Shown piece after piece: positions 13,024-25,685 of a stretch of DNA of 64,000 nucleotides. This stretch comes from Mugil cephalus. Lineage: Eukaryota; Chordata; Actinopteri; Mugiliformes; Mugilidae. The stretch spans positions 18,397,001 through 18,461,000 of the forward strand of contig NC_061779.1 of NCBI RefSeq assembly GCF_022458985.1. The letters run 5' to 3'. Within the stretch, counting starts at the first letter, position 1, and every line of letters starts with the position of its first letter. A model generated the notes under the pieces. That model searched no databases. It worked only from the letters and a program-made list of their open reading frames with translations, and was not told the origin of the DNA. Both the position numbers and the translations under genes were made by a program.

Positions 13024-13790
13024 TCTATAACGGACCTGGGCATTTCACGGCCCGCGGGCCGCATACGGCCCTTTGGGCATTCCCGTCCGCCCGCGGTACG
13101 TCAGTCATGAGCACAGATGAACTGTGCATGCAATACGACTGTGTTGCTTTTATTTTGAGCCATGATGTGTTGTTTACGTCATGGCACTATTAGTTCGTCA
13201 GGGTATAACTAACTTTGTTTTTACCAACAAATTCCTCCAAACAACTCTCTCTTCCTGGTGCTCCGCGATCCTTGCTCTTCAACCTGCAGCCGACAGCAGC
13301 GGTGCGTCATCATTACTGTAATGGCAGCATTTTTTTTCTAGAAAGCGCAACTTGGATATTGTCCATCGGGGATTACGGTAATTCAAATACAGCAAGCTTC
13401 TCTTTGTGGGCAGACGGACATTCAGGTTTTAAAGGGTTAAACATTTATTGAGATTTATTGAGATACAGAAAATAATTCATGTAGCTATATGATCCACCGA
13501 AGTTTTCCAAAAAGGACAAAGTTTCCAACATTATATCCAAAACTACAGATCGATTGTGTTTCATTTTCCTCTTCAACCTACACCAAAACTCTATTTACAG
13601 AATATTCTTATGTTTCTGATTACCAGTAGCAGCTTATCAACATATATAATTTACTGCTTTTTACAATGGGAAAAAAATAATATTGAGCAGAATAACGTTC
13701 AAGTTATCGTTTGGTTTGGCCCTCCAACACAGTTCAGATTTTTCATGCGGCCCCCTGTAAAAAATGAATTGCCCAGCCCTGATCTATAAT
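13024..13790. mobile_element. Non-autonomous hAT-like DNA transposon
   Basis: About 750 bp (13032-13782) flanked by 8-bp near-identical duplications, TCTATAAC and TCTATAAT, the target-site length of hAT elements. The right end, read inward on the minus strand, begins CAGGGCTGGGCAATTCATTT and the left end has the related ACCTGGGCATTTCACGG, so the terminal repeats are decayed. The left side carries the GC-rich GGCCCGCGGGCCGCATACGG block and the right side GCGGCCCCCTG, typical of hAT ends in vertebrates. No transposase frame remains. Confidence 0.75.
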
Positions 13791-13799
13791 CAAAATAAC

Positions 13800-14340
13800 C
13801 AAAATCCCAGCGAGAATTAGACATATACGGCATCAATATAAACACATGCATACAATTAGAACAGAATAATCTGAAAACATTTCCAAAACAAAGACAATTA
13901 GAAAGAACATCTGTAGTATATCACCATAAACACACTACACTAAATCACATTATATCATATTTGTCCATGATTTTACTAAATAAAAGCATTTTATATTTGG
14001 TCAGTTCTTTATAAAAAGCAGCAGCTCCACAGACCGTTTTTGTGCTTACCTTCTCTGAAACAAAAATCCTACAAACTTTGCCCAGAAGGCTGAACTTTGA
14101 CCCGAGCACTGTTTACACAGGCCACAAGCATCAACCACAGATCTCTGGACTTCTTTGTAATTGTCTCAGGGAAAAAGCAAAGGATGATGTGGCAAAAGAG
14201 CAAAAACACTGCAGAACAAAACTTAAGACACGTATTTGGGTGCAAAATGTCCACATATTGTGGATATCAGCTTTATGTTTGCGTGTGGATGGACATGTTT
14301 CTCTGTCTTTTCTGTCTCTCTCCTACATAACCAATGCTAG
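13800..14340. other. Spacer downstream of the il17ra-like gene
   Basis: Lies past the 3' end of the minus-strand receptor gene and probably holds its 3' UTR. AT-rich, with no recognised repeat and no conserved frame. Confidence 0.4.
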
Positions 14341-14346
14341 GTTGAA

Positions 14347-17300
14347 CTAATAATATTCTGTTAAACCCGCTCTCTCGATAAGAGGTTTGAACACGGTTGT
14401 GGAGCATATGTGAAGCTTTTCAGCCATGTAAAGGTTTGTTTTGTTTATGGTGACTTCTCTTTCTTGCTTCTTCACATGACCAACGACTTCTGAGTCAAGC
14501 CCAGAGTACGTGATTGTGTTGGTGATGGCTTTTGGGTATGGATACATTTCATCTGAAGTCTCCTCAAGCTCCAACTCGGAGCTTTCCAGTAATTCCTCTT
14601 CAAACCACCGTGGATGCTCCAGCTGATAATCACGGAAAGCCTCTATAGCATCGTGCAGGGCTCTGCCCGAGGGACACTGGTGGTATTTGTCCTCTAAAAG
14701 CCCTTCGATCTGCTTCACTCTGCCTGGTTCCTGCTTTTCCGTGTCCAGGATTCTGAAAAAGACCTCCTCGAACTGTTTCATCAGCTTATATCGTACCGTG
14801 ATGTTGAAAGGTGAAGGGATGTCCTCCTCAGAACAAACATCGTCGAAGTAAGCCACGATGTACTTTTTAAATGATGCAGACCGGATAAAATGTGGGACCA
14901 TGAGGCTTAGGGACGGGGTGAGCATGTCGCCTACAGGTGAAAGGGCGTCCTCTTTCAGGAAAATCGGCCTGTCGCTGCACATGGCTCTCCATTTGGCTTG
15001 CACTCCCCGTGAGCACAGGATTAGTATCTTATCTGACGAGTTCTCTATTTGCTCTTTGTGCCAGTCCAGCCACTGGATGCCTCCTAGCACCGCCAGCCGG
15101 GTGGAGTCCAGCAGATCCAGGACCACTTCAGTACCACACTTGGTTGCCAGGAAGGCACAAAGCTTGAGAACAATGTCTTTGTATAAAGGATGGTCGAGGG
15201 AGTAGATGATGAGGACGCGTCTCCTCTCTTGGACCTGGAACACCTCTGGTTGTTCCTTGGCAGCAGGTGAAGATGTGTCCAGCGGATCTGGGAAATAAAT
15301 CTATAATTATTAATCAAGTCGAGCTGCGTGTTATAGTCAATAAAGTCAATTCTTAAGAAGACTAACCTTTGTGATATGTGCTCCACATGAAATACACAAG
15401 ACAACCACCGATGGCAAGCATTCCCATAACGACCTTTATAACCCAAGTCCGTGGATAATCTGAAAAATAGGACACGCACAATACAACTGAATAAACATAT
15501 TACTCTTTAAGTTTAAAGGTAATACAACACTTAAGCCTATTTAGTTTAAAGATCTTCAGCCCAAATATACTGACAACCGCTAATTTATGTTTTGCCATGT
15601 GATTATTAAGAAGTTGTACTTACTAAAGCAGTACATAACTCTTTTCCTGACGCTCCCACAGTCATTTTTGCATCGTATAAAAAATGGCTTGATCTTTGAA
15701 ACAAGCGGAGAAAGATGAGATCTTGACCTTTTACCACAAAAAGGAAGATTACTTTGATGCATTTAAAAAAAACTCCAACTCACCATTATAAGTGTTTCAC
15801 ACTGTGGGAGCTGCCATAATTCAAACTCCAATGTGACGTTCAGCGATGTTCTGTTTTCCTGTTTGTTTCATGAAACAAAAACAGCCACGGTTACTTCTGT
15901 CATCATCGACACGGTGAAAAGCTGCTGCGACGGGTGTAATTACCTTTGAGACATTCTTTGAGTAAAGGACGCCATTGTTCATGATGGAAACTTGGTATCT
16001 CTCTGAATACTGTGCTGTCTCAAAATCCACAACAATGGACACTTTAGATTTGTCGTCAGCCAACACAGCGGCAGACATGTTGGGATCCCACAGGCTTCCT
16101 GAAATCGTCAAAACATAATTGTCCCATTTCTGGATTTTGCTCAATTAAATCTCAAGAGAAGCAAAGAATGTACGTTACCATTTTCCAGGCACATTTGCGC
16201 CATTTGAATTCTTCTGTCAAAACATCCTGACCGTGATGGCAAAGATTAAAAAAAAAATAAGATGATTAGAACATTTTAAGACTCAAGTCTCAACATGCTT
16301 TAACAGATTTGGATCTAACTCACCAGGGACGGTAATTTGCTTTCTAATTCTGTTATCTCCAAACTCAGGTTCTGGCAAATTAACAACTGACACCATGTAA
16401 GTATGCCCAGGCTCCACCACAACTTCATCCAAGGAAAATGTCCACTAATAAAGAAAAACCAAGATGACTAAACATTTTATATATATGCTGTGTGAACTAG
16501 TTAGCACTTAAATCGCAGATGTAAACAAGTGACTTACCCTGTTAGAGTTTGGATTTTGCATTCGTGGAAAACTGCAAGAATACTGAAACTGCACACACAG
16601 ACTTTGATTCGCACTTTCATCCACAATACGTATCTCTGATGCATCAAGGGAACGGATGGACGCTGTGGGCAGACAGAAAAACACATATTTTAGAAGATTG
16701 GCATCTCTAACGCTTTGTGCATAATTGACACATTTCTATTCAAACTTGGATGCACCATTTTGGTAACAAAACTGGAGATTTTAACATTACTCACCATCAG
16801 ATCTTATGTGCCATCCCACATTCACAACAGGAAGGAGACCTTGTTTGTCCACACCGACACTCTCAGGACCCCAGTCTGGGCCGGTTGGAGAAAGTACATT
16901 GCTTGCAACTATGCGTTCGTCCGAGCAGTTGACTGACATTTAAGAAAAGTCTTTCACATTATTATATTTCAAAAACATTTCATAAGTAAAATGAATCATA
17001 AGTAATAACGTGCAGCAAAGGAATCCACTCTTGCAGTAATTTTCTTGATTGTACTTTTTATTCTGCTACATTTATCTGGCTTAATAGCTGCATTTCAAGT
17101 AAAACAATATACAGTATATATAAATAATACATAGTATGATGTGTTATTATAGGTTAAGAATTTATTAAGTCCCTGGGAAAATTCCAAATCTAGCCAGCAA
17201 TTAAAATTTGCCACTTTACCAGCTGCAGCATTGTAGTGACATTATTAACTCAAATGATTTGAGATACTTACGAATTTTGCAGTGGGGAAGACCCTGGAAA

Positions 17301-17487
17301 ACCACGACAAAATACATTAAGTTCACACTGTGAATCCCCATCAACTAACTTGGCGCCTGTATATAGAGATATGAAATAATTAAAACCTCACCGGTTGCAG
17401 GCAGTCCTTGCGGTTGTCAAGAATCCTAAGAGGGGATGTTGTGTGTCCAGCAATCAAGCAAAGGCAGAAAATAGAGAAAGCAATCAT
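14347..17487 (-). CDS. il17ra: Interleukin-17 receptor A-like, short cytoplasmic tail
   Basis: Single-pass receptor for IL-17 family cytokines, signalling through a SEFIR domain. Eleven exons: 17392-17487, 17272-17293, 16795-16932, 16538-16662, 16324-16444, 16179-16226, 15944-16098, 15784-15858, 15624-15693, 15367-15459 and 14347-15287. They total 1884 nt (627 aa) with all phases consistent. Signal peptide MIAFSIFCLCLIAG, then two extracellular FnIII-like domains with landmarks alignable to mammalian IL17RA (NCSDERIV, VGWHIRSD, SGSLWDPN, IKPFFIRCKNDC). Transmembrane helix about 290-309 (VIKVVMGMLAIGGCLVYFMW). SEFIR starts at RRVLIIYSLDHPLY (about 337) and includes GTEVVLDLLD and KILILCSRG. 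The C-terminal extension after SEFIR (AFRDYQLEHPRWFEEE) is kept, but the protein ends about 60-70 residues later; human IL17RA is 866 aa. Exon 2 is only 22 nt. A teleost il17ra paralogue is the best call; which one is not resolved. Confidence 0.9.
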
Positions 17488-17499
17488 TCTGTTATGAGG

Positions 17500-20090
17500 T
17501 CATGGATCTTCTCAATAAAAACAAGAGTCAAATGAACAGTAATGGACTCATTCTGGAGAGTTCAAAGCGCAGAGAAAGATCAGTGTGACACGATTTCAGC
17601 AAATTCGTTTCCTTTTTTATCAGGCGCTGACATCTGAACACACAGGAAGGAGGCGTTCATCAAAGGTGGTTTGAACTTTCACACATAATGGAAGACACTG
17701 TATAGGCTGCAACACATCATGATCTGTATTGCTGGTTTTATACATGACTGGGACAATGAAGACACAGAAATGTCCTGACTGCAGTCAGTGTGTAGACATA
17801 TATTCTGTTTCACTCTACAGTGTACAGTGACGACATGAACTGAAAACATTCGTCACTAGGGGGCAGCAATGGTCAAAGAATCATCTTTAAACAGTGGAAA
17901 TGGGTTTACCATTAAATACTGTCCAGACAGTTCATCCCGTTACAAAAAGGGAGTTCAGCATTATAACGAAAACAAAGTGCACACATGACAGATGACATGA
18001 CAGACAGGTGGTTGGGATTTGTTAGAGAGAAAGGCGCATAATGTTGGCAGTTACGGTTAATTTGCATGACTTTCCACATCCTGTATCAGCCCCAGACACA
18101 TGTACAAAAACACACTTTGAACAGAACAGAATCTGAGTTCAGAGGATCACCATGCAAAGCCAAAAGACAGCCAGGAACTTTAAGAACCAAACCCACGGCT
18201 ACCCACCCATGTTAATCCCTGTTGCATTGTCTCCTACTGGACACTGAGCACAACTGTATCAGTTTACATAACACTAAAACCAACAAAGAGACAGGTAGTC
18301 ATATGCCAACGAAATCTGACAGGAATAGACTGCAGAGATTGTGTCTGACCTCCCCTCTGCGTGAGAGTGGTGTCATGGCAGTTATGATTCAGAGGCCCGA
18401 GTGGCTCCTCGATCCAGATTTAAAAATACACTTTCATTCAGTGCTGAGGCTCTCGGTTGTGACGTGACAATGGCTGTCTTTAGGATCCTAACAACAGGAT
18501 CGATGCCAGTACTCATACTGTAGAGAAAATACATTCTCAATGAAGCATTTATCACAAACACCATAATAATAGTGTAATTAAGCTGTAATGAGATATAACT
18601 GTTTGTGTGTAACTCCATTTAAATATAATGCTCATAAATGTATCTGCTCATGATTTGTGGAAGCAAATTACTGTAAACACTGTCACATGTGAAGCTATTT
18701 GTCACTAAGCATTTGATTATTAAATATACAGAGTTACAGATACTTTAAGAAACAAACACACCAAACCGACATTGAAAAACAGCAGTGAAGGTCAGCTGTG
18801 TCTGGGCCAAAAACTTGCACTTGAACCCACTGCAAAGACTATAGCCAATAGTCCCATTGGCACACACAGTACGTTCTGTGCCTGTGTGGCAGATAACCAG
18901 AAGAGCTACTCTAAGTTGGGAGGCTAGGAAGCTAGAAAGAGCCACAAACATTGTACAGAAACGGTCTCCCTTGAATCACGCTCATCACTTGGTTTACAGT
19001 CTATTAATTCTAGATGATCTGACGTTAATATTACATACATACATGGGAAAAAAACCTTATGTGTGACCTTTAAACTTTGTTATTTTGTTTGCTACTTTGT
19101 GCCAATTTGATATGCTGACTGCCAACATAGCTGACTGGAGCCGTGTACACTCCCCCAAACCCTGTCACCAGAAAATAGTCGACTGTCGGCTTGGTGTTTC
19201 ACAACCATGATAGTTGCATTTACTAGTTACTAGTACATATTATATATATTATAGTTGTTACTCTGTAACTGCATTACAATGTTTCATAATGTCATAAACC
19301 ATGCATTAAAATGACCAGTGTGGAGGAACCTACAGTGACTTCAATATAAAAGTTCAGGATCATTTATAGAGACAGTTTATGGTTTGTCTGCTCTAGGTTT
19401 ACGTAGAAACACAGATGACTCCACGGAGGAGGACCTGCGCCCTGTGCTGACATTAAGTGCTCATTCTAACCCAGAAGAAACATGATTTGTAGTTATAGAT
19501 GGTTATGATGCAAATTACAGTAGGTTTGGTTGATATAGAATTTCACCTTATATCAAACTAGGGTTGCATTAAACTCCATAATTACACTTTTAACTGTTAA
19601 ACAGTCCTCGTCATACGAAGGGCAGTTACCAGCATGAATGTGTCAACTTGACATGACTTTCTGTACAGAAATGCATTTCCACGCATGCTGCTGACTTTGG
19701 TGAGCCTCTGATATTTAACCCATTGTTGTCCACGCTGATGTCAGTCTGCTAGCGACCACATTTAGATCAAAAACATACCATGTGCATTACAACATCCAGT
19801 TTTAGAGAGAATAAAACTACATTCTCAACACAAACTTCAGCCTGTCAACGTGGGTTATTGAGCTAAAAACACTAAAAGTCACCTTTAAAACAACAGGACT
19901 TTGATGCTATCTGCCAGCACCCACACAATAGCAGACATGTAAAAAGCACAGCGTCTGTCATCTGCAGAGAGAACAGATCAGCTGTCAGTTAGGAGCGGGA
20001 CATGTGAGGTGTGGTCTTGCGCAATGCAATCACATGAAAAAATGGGTCACCGGTTGAGGGCAATCAAAAAGGAATTGTCCATTATGATGT
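17500..20090. other. Intergenic spacer between il17ra-like and the troponin array
   Basis: Holds the upstream region of the minus-strand il17ra-like gene and the sequence leading to the first troponin promoter. Open frames are short and unconvincing. No transposon was recognised by eye. Confidence 0.4.
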
Positions 20091-20115
20091 AGCAATTGTC
20101 AGGTGGACAGTGAGA

Positions 20116-20235
20116 CTATTTTAGTGAGCCATTCACATGATACTTTGAATACATATATCTTTCAATATTAACCATAAAGCGCTTTTCCTGTTCCTCACCC
20201 ATCGCTGCCCCATCTAATCTCCTCTCATCTTCGAG
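20116..20235 (+). promoter_or_regulatory. tnni2 copy 1 promoter and 5' UTR exon
   Basis: CTATTTTAGTGAGCCATTCA followed by CATG (20116-20139) lies about 36 bp ahead of a TATA-like CATATATCT (20152-20160). A pyrimidine-rich 5' UTR exon ends at donor TCGAG|gtaag (20235). The block occurs at the same relative place in all four copies. The A/T core resembles, but does not exactly match, a MEF2 site, and CACATG is an E-box-type hexamer. Confidence 0.65.
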
Positions 20236-21639
20236 GTAAGTTTAACACTATCATCAATATGCTCTGTTAAATGACAACGGGATTATTTAACGTGACATTA
20301 CAAGGTTAAGGCATTTAGTGGATCCCTTTCTCCTGCTGCGACAACAGCTCAGGAATCTAAGTACCTGTGTTTAACAGCGGTCGAGTCGAGTTCGTCTTTG
20401 ACACAGACGCTGCAGCCGGTATTTATGCGAGGGAATCCTAACAATGTGGTTACTTTTGTCGCGGCCTTAAAGCAACTTTGTGAACATGGCAGTCTGGCAA
20501 AACTTCCCGGACACTTCAAGCGTCTTGATTATCTGTAGTTACTCTAAGTGATAAAATGTAATCTGAGGTTTTAACTGCCTGCTGTGGTGGCTCAGGTAAC
20601 AGTACGCCTGACCTATCTGTGTATCTTTGGGATCAAAAAGCTGATGTGATAAGTGATGACTGTCTGCTCGTATGAACTGGCGACCTGCTGGGTGGAGGGC
20701 TGCTTTGCTTATTTGCTTTGACTTTTGCCCTCTGTCAGCGTGGCTTAATTTAAATAGTGGTAAGAAGCACACGAGTGTTTTGTTCTCCTCTGGCAGCTTC
20801 ATCTGTTTGTTAACGCAGAGCACCCGGAATAATGTAGCAGTGTAGTCTCAGGGCTTCAAAGCAAATGATATAAAGACACAAACAGGGAGACATGGAAGAC
20901 AGATTTAATATAGCAAATCTACTCATCGTGAAGTCCCGTTCATTTTCATTTCAGTCGGCTAACTTTATGTGTGGATGATAGAATTCAGTTAAAAAGGAAA
21001 GGAAATGAGCAACGATAGGAATCCTACAGGATCTGGATTTAGAGTTGTGTGTGTGTTTTTTTAATGCATGCAGCGTCTCCAAATTTCTTTTCCTTTCTTG
21101 GTTACCAAAGCTTTGTGTGGCTTGGCTCTCTCATGCATTATCAAGGCCACAGCAGCTGCACGGGGGCAATGTGGCCAAATATAGCCGTGCACCAGGCTCC
21201 GTGTCAGTCCTTTTTAACAACAGACAAAATACCTGGAAGAAAACCGAAATGTATCCGAAAGCCCCTATCATGCTAAATAAGTCTATTTACAAGGAACTAA
21301 CTAGATTCATCAGTCATATTAACTGCAGAGAATGACTGCGCAGAAACAAATTGCTGTTATATATTACAACCAATCTATTAATACTTTATATGTCAGAAAT
21401 ATAGTTAACATGACTTCAGGTTATCGTTCAGACGTTCCAAACCCCACAACATGACGTTAACACTCAGATATGACAAAGAAAAGTAGCAAATCCTCCACAT
21501 TTTTCAGACAAAAATTTGCAATATTAGCTTGAATATTAGTTTATAGTAAGCTTAGTATTCTGTGTGATGCAGGATGTGTTATGAGACAAACTTGAATAAC
21601 AAAATGTTCCTTATTCCAAAGGTACTACAAGCTGCAGTC

Positions 21640-22834
21640 ATGTCTGAGGGGTGAGTACTTAGCCTCATAAAGTATTTTAAATATTAAAAAGTACCAAAAA
21701 GACAAAAAAGGAGGAGCCACTGAATGTACATTTGACAGCGTCCATCTTTTCACTTGTTTTTGAAGCCTTTTCAGTTCCGTCCCATTGAACCCTAATTAAC
21801 AGAAAATATTGTTTTGTTGCTCTGCTTTATTTTACATGACGATGAAGACCGGTGAGTCGAAGCTTTGTGACATATTCACATTTCAAATGTCATTTATTAC
21901 CTACACTTAGATCAGTATAAAAATGTAATTTTGTAAAAAAATCTGCTTTTTTTTTGTCACAGAGAAAACCAAAATATTCAGCAACACGCCGGCTGCTTCT
22001 GAAGGTAGGTCGCAAGCTCACATACGATCCGCATGTAGTCCGAAACAATCCTGTGCTTCGGTGTTTATCGGGGGCTTCATTAAGGCCTTACTACTTTTCA
22101 GTCCAAACTGCTGAAGAAAGCAGCGTCTATGCTGGTTGCCGAGATTGAGGCCAAAAAACATGAGAAAGAAAGAGTCGTGAGCGAAAGCTTTCCTCCGCTG
22201 AAGTTATCGGGTCTGTCAGTCCAGGAGCTCCAGGTACCGTCACACCAAACCACGCTGATTCATTAACTGTTATGTGAAATCATTTTGACCACGTTCTTTC
22301 TGTACATTTCAGGACCTTTGCAAAGAACTACATCGCAAGATTGATGTTGTTGATGAAGCGCGTTATGATATGGAGGTCAAAGTGGCCAAAAATCAGAAAG
22401 AGGTAAAAAAGAAAAAAAAAAGAAAGAAACTTGATAGAGTTACTGACCTGTCAGGAGCTTGTCTTCAACACGTGATTTTTGTGGAACAGATCGAGACTCT
22501 GAATCTGAAGATCAATGAGCTGAAGGGAGTGAAGAGGCCTAACTTGAAGAGGGTGAAGAAATCAGCAGACGACATGCTGGGTGCATACACCGACACCTCC
22601 AAACTCATGAAGGCTGATTTCAAGGCCAACCTGAAGACAGTGAAGAAAGATGAGGAAAAGGTAAAATTGTCAAATGCCCGCACGTACAGAAAACACATTA
22701 TAAAGTAGTTACTAAACGGTGCAATGTACTTCATGTTTTTATTACAGAGGGAAGAAGTAACAGACTGGCGTAAGAACGTGGAGGCCATGTCTGGCATGGA
22801 GGGCAGGAAGAAGCTGTTTAATGCTGGACAATAA
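21640..22834 (+). CDS. tnni2: Troponin I, fast skeletal type, tandem copy 1 (divergent switch region)
   Basis: Inhibitory subunit of the sarcomeric troponin complex; it binds actin and troponin C. Coding exons: 21640-21650, 21831-21865 region (4-nt microexon ACCG before gtgagt), 21963-22004, 22102-22233, 22313-22402, 22490-22660 and 22748-22834. They give 178 aa with all phases matching. The N-terminus is MSEGPRKPKYSATRRLLLK. The TnC/TnT-binding helices include KLLKKAASML and LCKELHRKIDVVDE. The inhibitory/switch exon reads [20 protein letters not shown] and then LGAYTDTSKLMKADF. It is one codon shorter than in the other copies and lacks their LGALLG(A/S)K run. The last exon ([20 protein letters not shown]) is almost identical to copy 2. 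Probable poly(A) hexamer ATTAAA at 22889. Which numbered zebrafish tnni2 paralogue it matches is not known. Confidence 0.93.
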
Positions 22835-23377
22835 GAAAATGTTCACATGTTCACTTGAAGCAAGGTTTAACGTTGTTTTATTTTTTAAATTAAATCCCTT
22901 TGTTTAACATGTTTCAGAATTATTAAATTTAAGAAGGTTTCCATTTCAGGTGGGAATTAAACTGAGATTAAACTCTTTACTATACTTATCATGACCTAAT
23001 CGAAACTTGTATGTAAAAAATACTACTGCACTGTATAAAATACTGTATTCTTTACTTGTTGAAGTTGTGCTAAAGAGAGTGCTGATAAGCTTCGTGCCTT
23101 TGCAGTATCTGTATTACACAGATGATGGCACTGTCCTACTGTATGTAATACATGTGATGCTGATTAAACAACTATGGCCATATTTCTGATTTGTCTGCTT
23201 TTAAAACATATTCCCACGTTTAATATATAACTCTGATCTTCTTCCAGTGACCCTGTAGTGAAAACTAATGATGATAACTCTCATTGTTTAGTATTCTGTT
23301 AAAGGTGGTACCAGGCGATGCCATGTACAAGTGTTATACAGTGATATACAATACACTGGCTGTCAGTACAGAGGAGG

Positions 23378-23499
23378 CTATTTTAGTTGGCCACTCACAG
23401 AAGGCAAAAAGCACACATAAAATGTGACATGAGTTTTCTTCTTGTCATTTAAAGACAGAGACTGATCACATCAGCTGGGTTTTTCTGCAGAGATAAAAG
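23378..23499 (+). promoter_or_regulatory. tnni2 copy 2 promoter and 5' UTR exon
   Basis: CTATTTTAGTTGGCCACTCA (23378-23397) is the second instance of the array's promoter block, with ACATAAAA about 39 bp downstream. A probable 5' UTR exon ends at AAAAG|gtatgt (23499). The E-box-like CATG of copies 1 and 4 is replaced by CAGA here. Confidence 0.6.
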
Positions 23500-24208
23500 G
23501 TATGTGTCGGTTTAAGGATATTTCATGGACATGGTCTTCCACCAACTGCATTGATGTGATGTAATTAAACGAGTGTCTTATTAGATTCTGACACATGCAC
23601 CGCCAAAGGAAAAGAGAAAGCATTTTTTTAGTGTGTATAAATACTATACTATTATATATTTTAGAGAAGCTAGAATGTATAATAAATACTACATATATTG
23701 TAGATTGAGAATAGAGAATGAATATAATCTGAGAATTGATGTACATGTTTGAACCAGTTCAAATTATTTTAAAGTGCCCTTCAGCCAGTCACTATCCGAG
23801 TAGTAACTACTGCATATACATTTTCCACTATCTTAACAAGTGCCGTGTTCTATCATATATCTTCATCTTATTCTGCAATAACTAATGACGAGTTTGCTTC
23901 TGGTTTGGCTGTCTTAAAAGTGGATTAACTCCCATTAAGATCAAAAAAGGAAACATGATCCAAAGTATGTGTAGCACTCAAGCAGACAGTGCTGCTAATT
24001 TAAAAGGCTTATTGGCGGTATGTTACCGTTCCAAGGTCTGCATGACTCAAACTTGGCTCTGTCATCAAGAAGTGAATAAACACTATGCTTGAAGTGAAGA
24101 GCTGAGTGTCTATACTGCATCTTGTAATGATTTTACTGCTTCTAGTAGTAATGCACTTTTCTGATTTAAGAATAAACGAGTCCATTTTTTTACAGACAAA
24201 AAACAACA

Positions 24209-25685
24209 ATGTCGGAAGCGTAAGTGATTTTTTTTTTTTTCAAATTATCTTAATTGATATTTTTATAATCAGAAAAATTCCTCAGATATTTAATATGTCA
24301 GCACTAATTTTAATTTTATTTCTCCTCCTTTTCCATGTCAAATTAACCACCACAGGCCGGTAAGCTATTCGTATAATTCATTTACAACAGCTCACCTAAA
24401 AAGCAATTCTTTTTCACATGTTTGCACTCCAACTCATGTATGTATACTGTTTATTTGCAGAGAAAATCAAAGATCTCTGCATCTCGCAGACTGGCTCTCA
24501 AGGTACTGTCGCCTTTGGCTTCACGACAGCTGATAAGATTGAAATTACAAAACCGCCAGTGTGAGAAATTTCATCATTTCTTTTGTCATTCAGACCAAGC
24601 TGCTTAAAATAGCAGCTGGGATGTTGGAGAAAGAGAAAGAGGAAAAGAGGCTGGAGAAAGAAACTACTCTGGGGGAAAGAGTCCCTCCACTTCAGCTGTC
24701 TGGTTTGTCCCTGCAGGACATTCAGGTATGTGCAAGTCACTGCATGAAATGTTCCACACATATATATACATACGTACCCATCTACTGCACGTATACGCAA
24801 TAAATGTCCTGCATACATGGTACTGACGTACAGCAGGTGCATTCGAGGATAAGTGTCTCGACTACAAGGTCCTCATACCCTTGCTTTGTAAAGCCGGTAT
24901 CATTCTCTTTGTTTCTGCAGACTCTGTGCAAAGAGCTGCACCATAAGATTGATGTGGCAGATGAAGAGCGCTATGACATTGAAGCGAAGGTGATCAAAAA
25001 CGACAAGGAGGTGCGTAGCCATTCATATTTTTGAGTTACATGTGGATGTGTTGATTTTTATGAATGTCTTGATTTAGCACGAGCTGTTCTTACTGGACGC
25101 AAAAAGCAGCAAACGTAGAAGAATAAAGATGCTCTGCCATCAACATTTAGGATTACTCTGTGTGGTTTTAGTTATTTAACAACAGTTTTTAGCCGACTGA
25201 ACTTGATTATTTTAAATTGGTGGCCAGCCTAAACCTAATCATCCATTTTTTTTTATTGTTTCCTTCAGATTGAAAACCTGTCCGCAAAGATCTTTGAGCT
25301 GAAGGGGAAGATGAAGAGACCTGCTCTCAAGAGGGTGAAGATCTCAGCCGACGCCATGCTTGGAGCTCTGTTGGGCGCTAAGGTCAAAGAGTCTGTGGAC
25401 TTCAAGGCCAACCTGAAGACTGTGAAGAAAGAGGATGAGAAGGTGAGTGTTCAACTATGGAGGTAGACAGATTTATTTTTAATGAGTTGGTTTACAGCTT
25501 GACTCTTTATTTGATTTGAATTATGGTACAGTACTGTATGTGGGTGATATGTTGGTGTTATTTTGAAATTAATGAGTATTTTTCTACCCTATGAACAGAA
25601 AGAGGAAGTGACTGACTGGCGTAAGAACGTGGAGGCCATGTCTGGTATGGAGGGCAGGAAGAAGCTGTTTAATGCTGGACAGTAG
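24209..25685 (+). CDS. tnni2: Troponin I, fast skeletal type, tandem copy 2
   Basis: Same role and exon plan as the neighbouring copies. Coding exons: 24209-24219, 24356-24359 (4-nt microexon GCCG), 24461-24502, 24594-24725, 24921-25010, 25269-25442 and 25599-25685. They give 179 aa. The start [19 protein letters not shown] is followed by the amphipathic TnC/TnT-binding segment, [20 protein letters not shown], then a canonical inhibitory peptide ([18 protein letters not shown]) and switch helix ([15 protein letters not shown]). It ends [23 protein letters not shown]. Poly(A) signal AATAAA at 25936-25941. Intron 5 is 258 bp. It looks fully functional. Confidence 0.95.

Noticed and set aside
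15580-15762. Longer il17ra exon beginning at NLPFCGKRSR
   Set aside because: Only the acceptor before IKPFFIRC at 15693 matches the phase of the preceding exon and the spacing in mammalian IL17RA.
20116-20125. Exact MEF2 binding site in the troponin promoter block
   Set aside because: CTATTTTAG is one base shorter than the usual CTA(A/T)4TAG consensus; kept only as MEF2-like.
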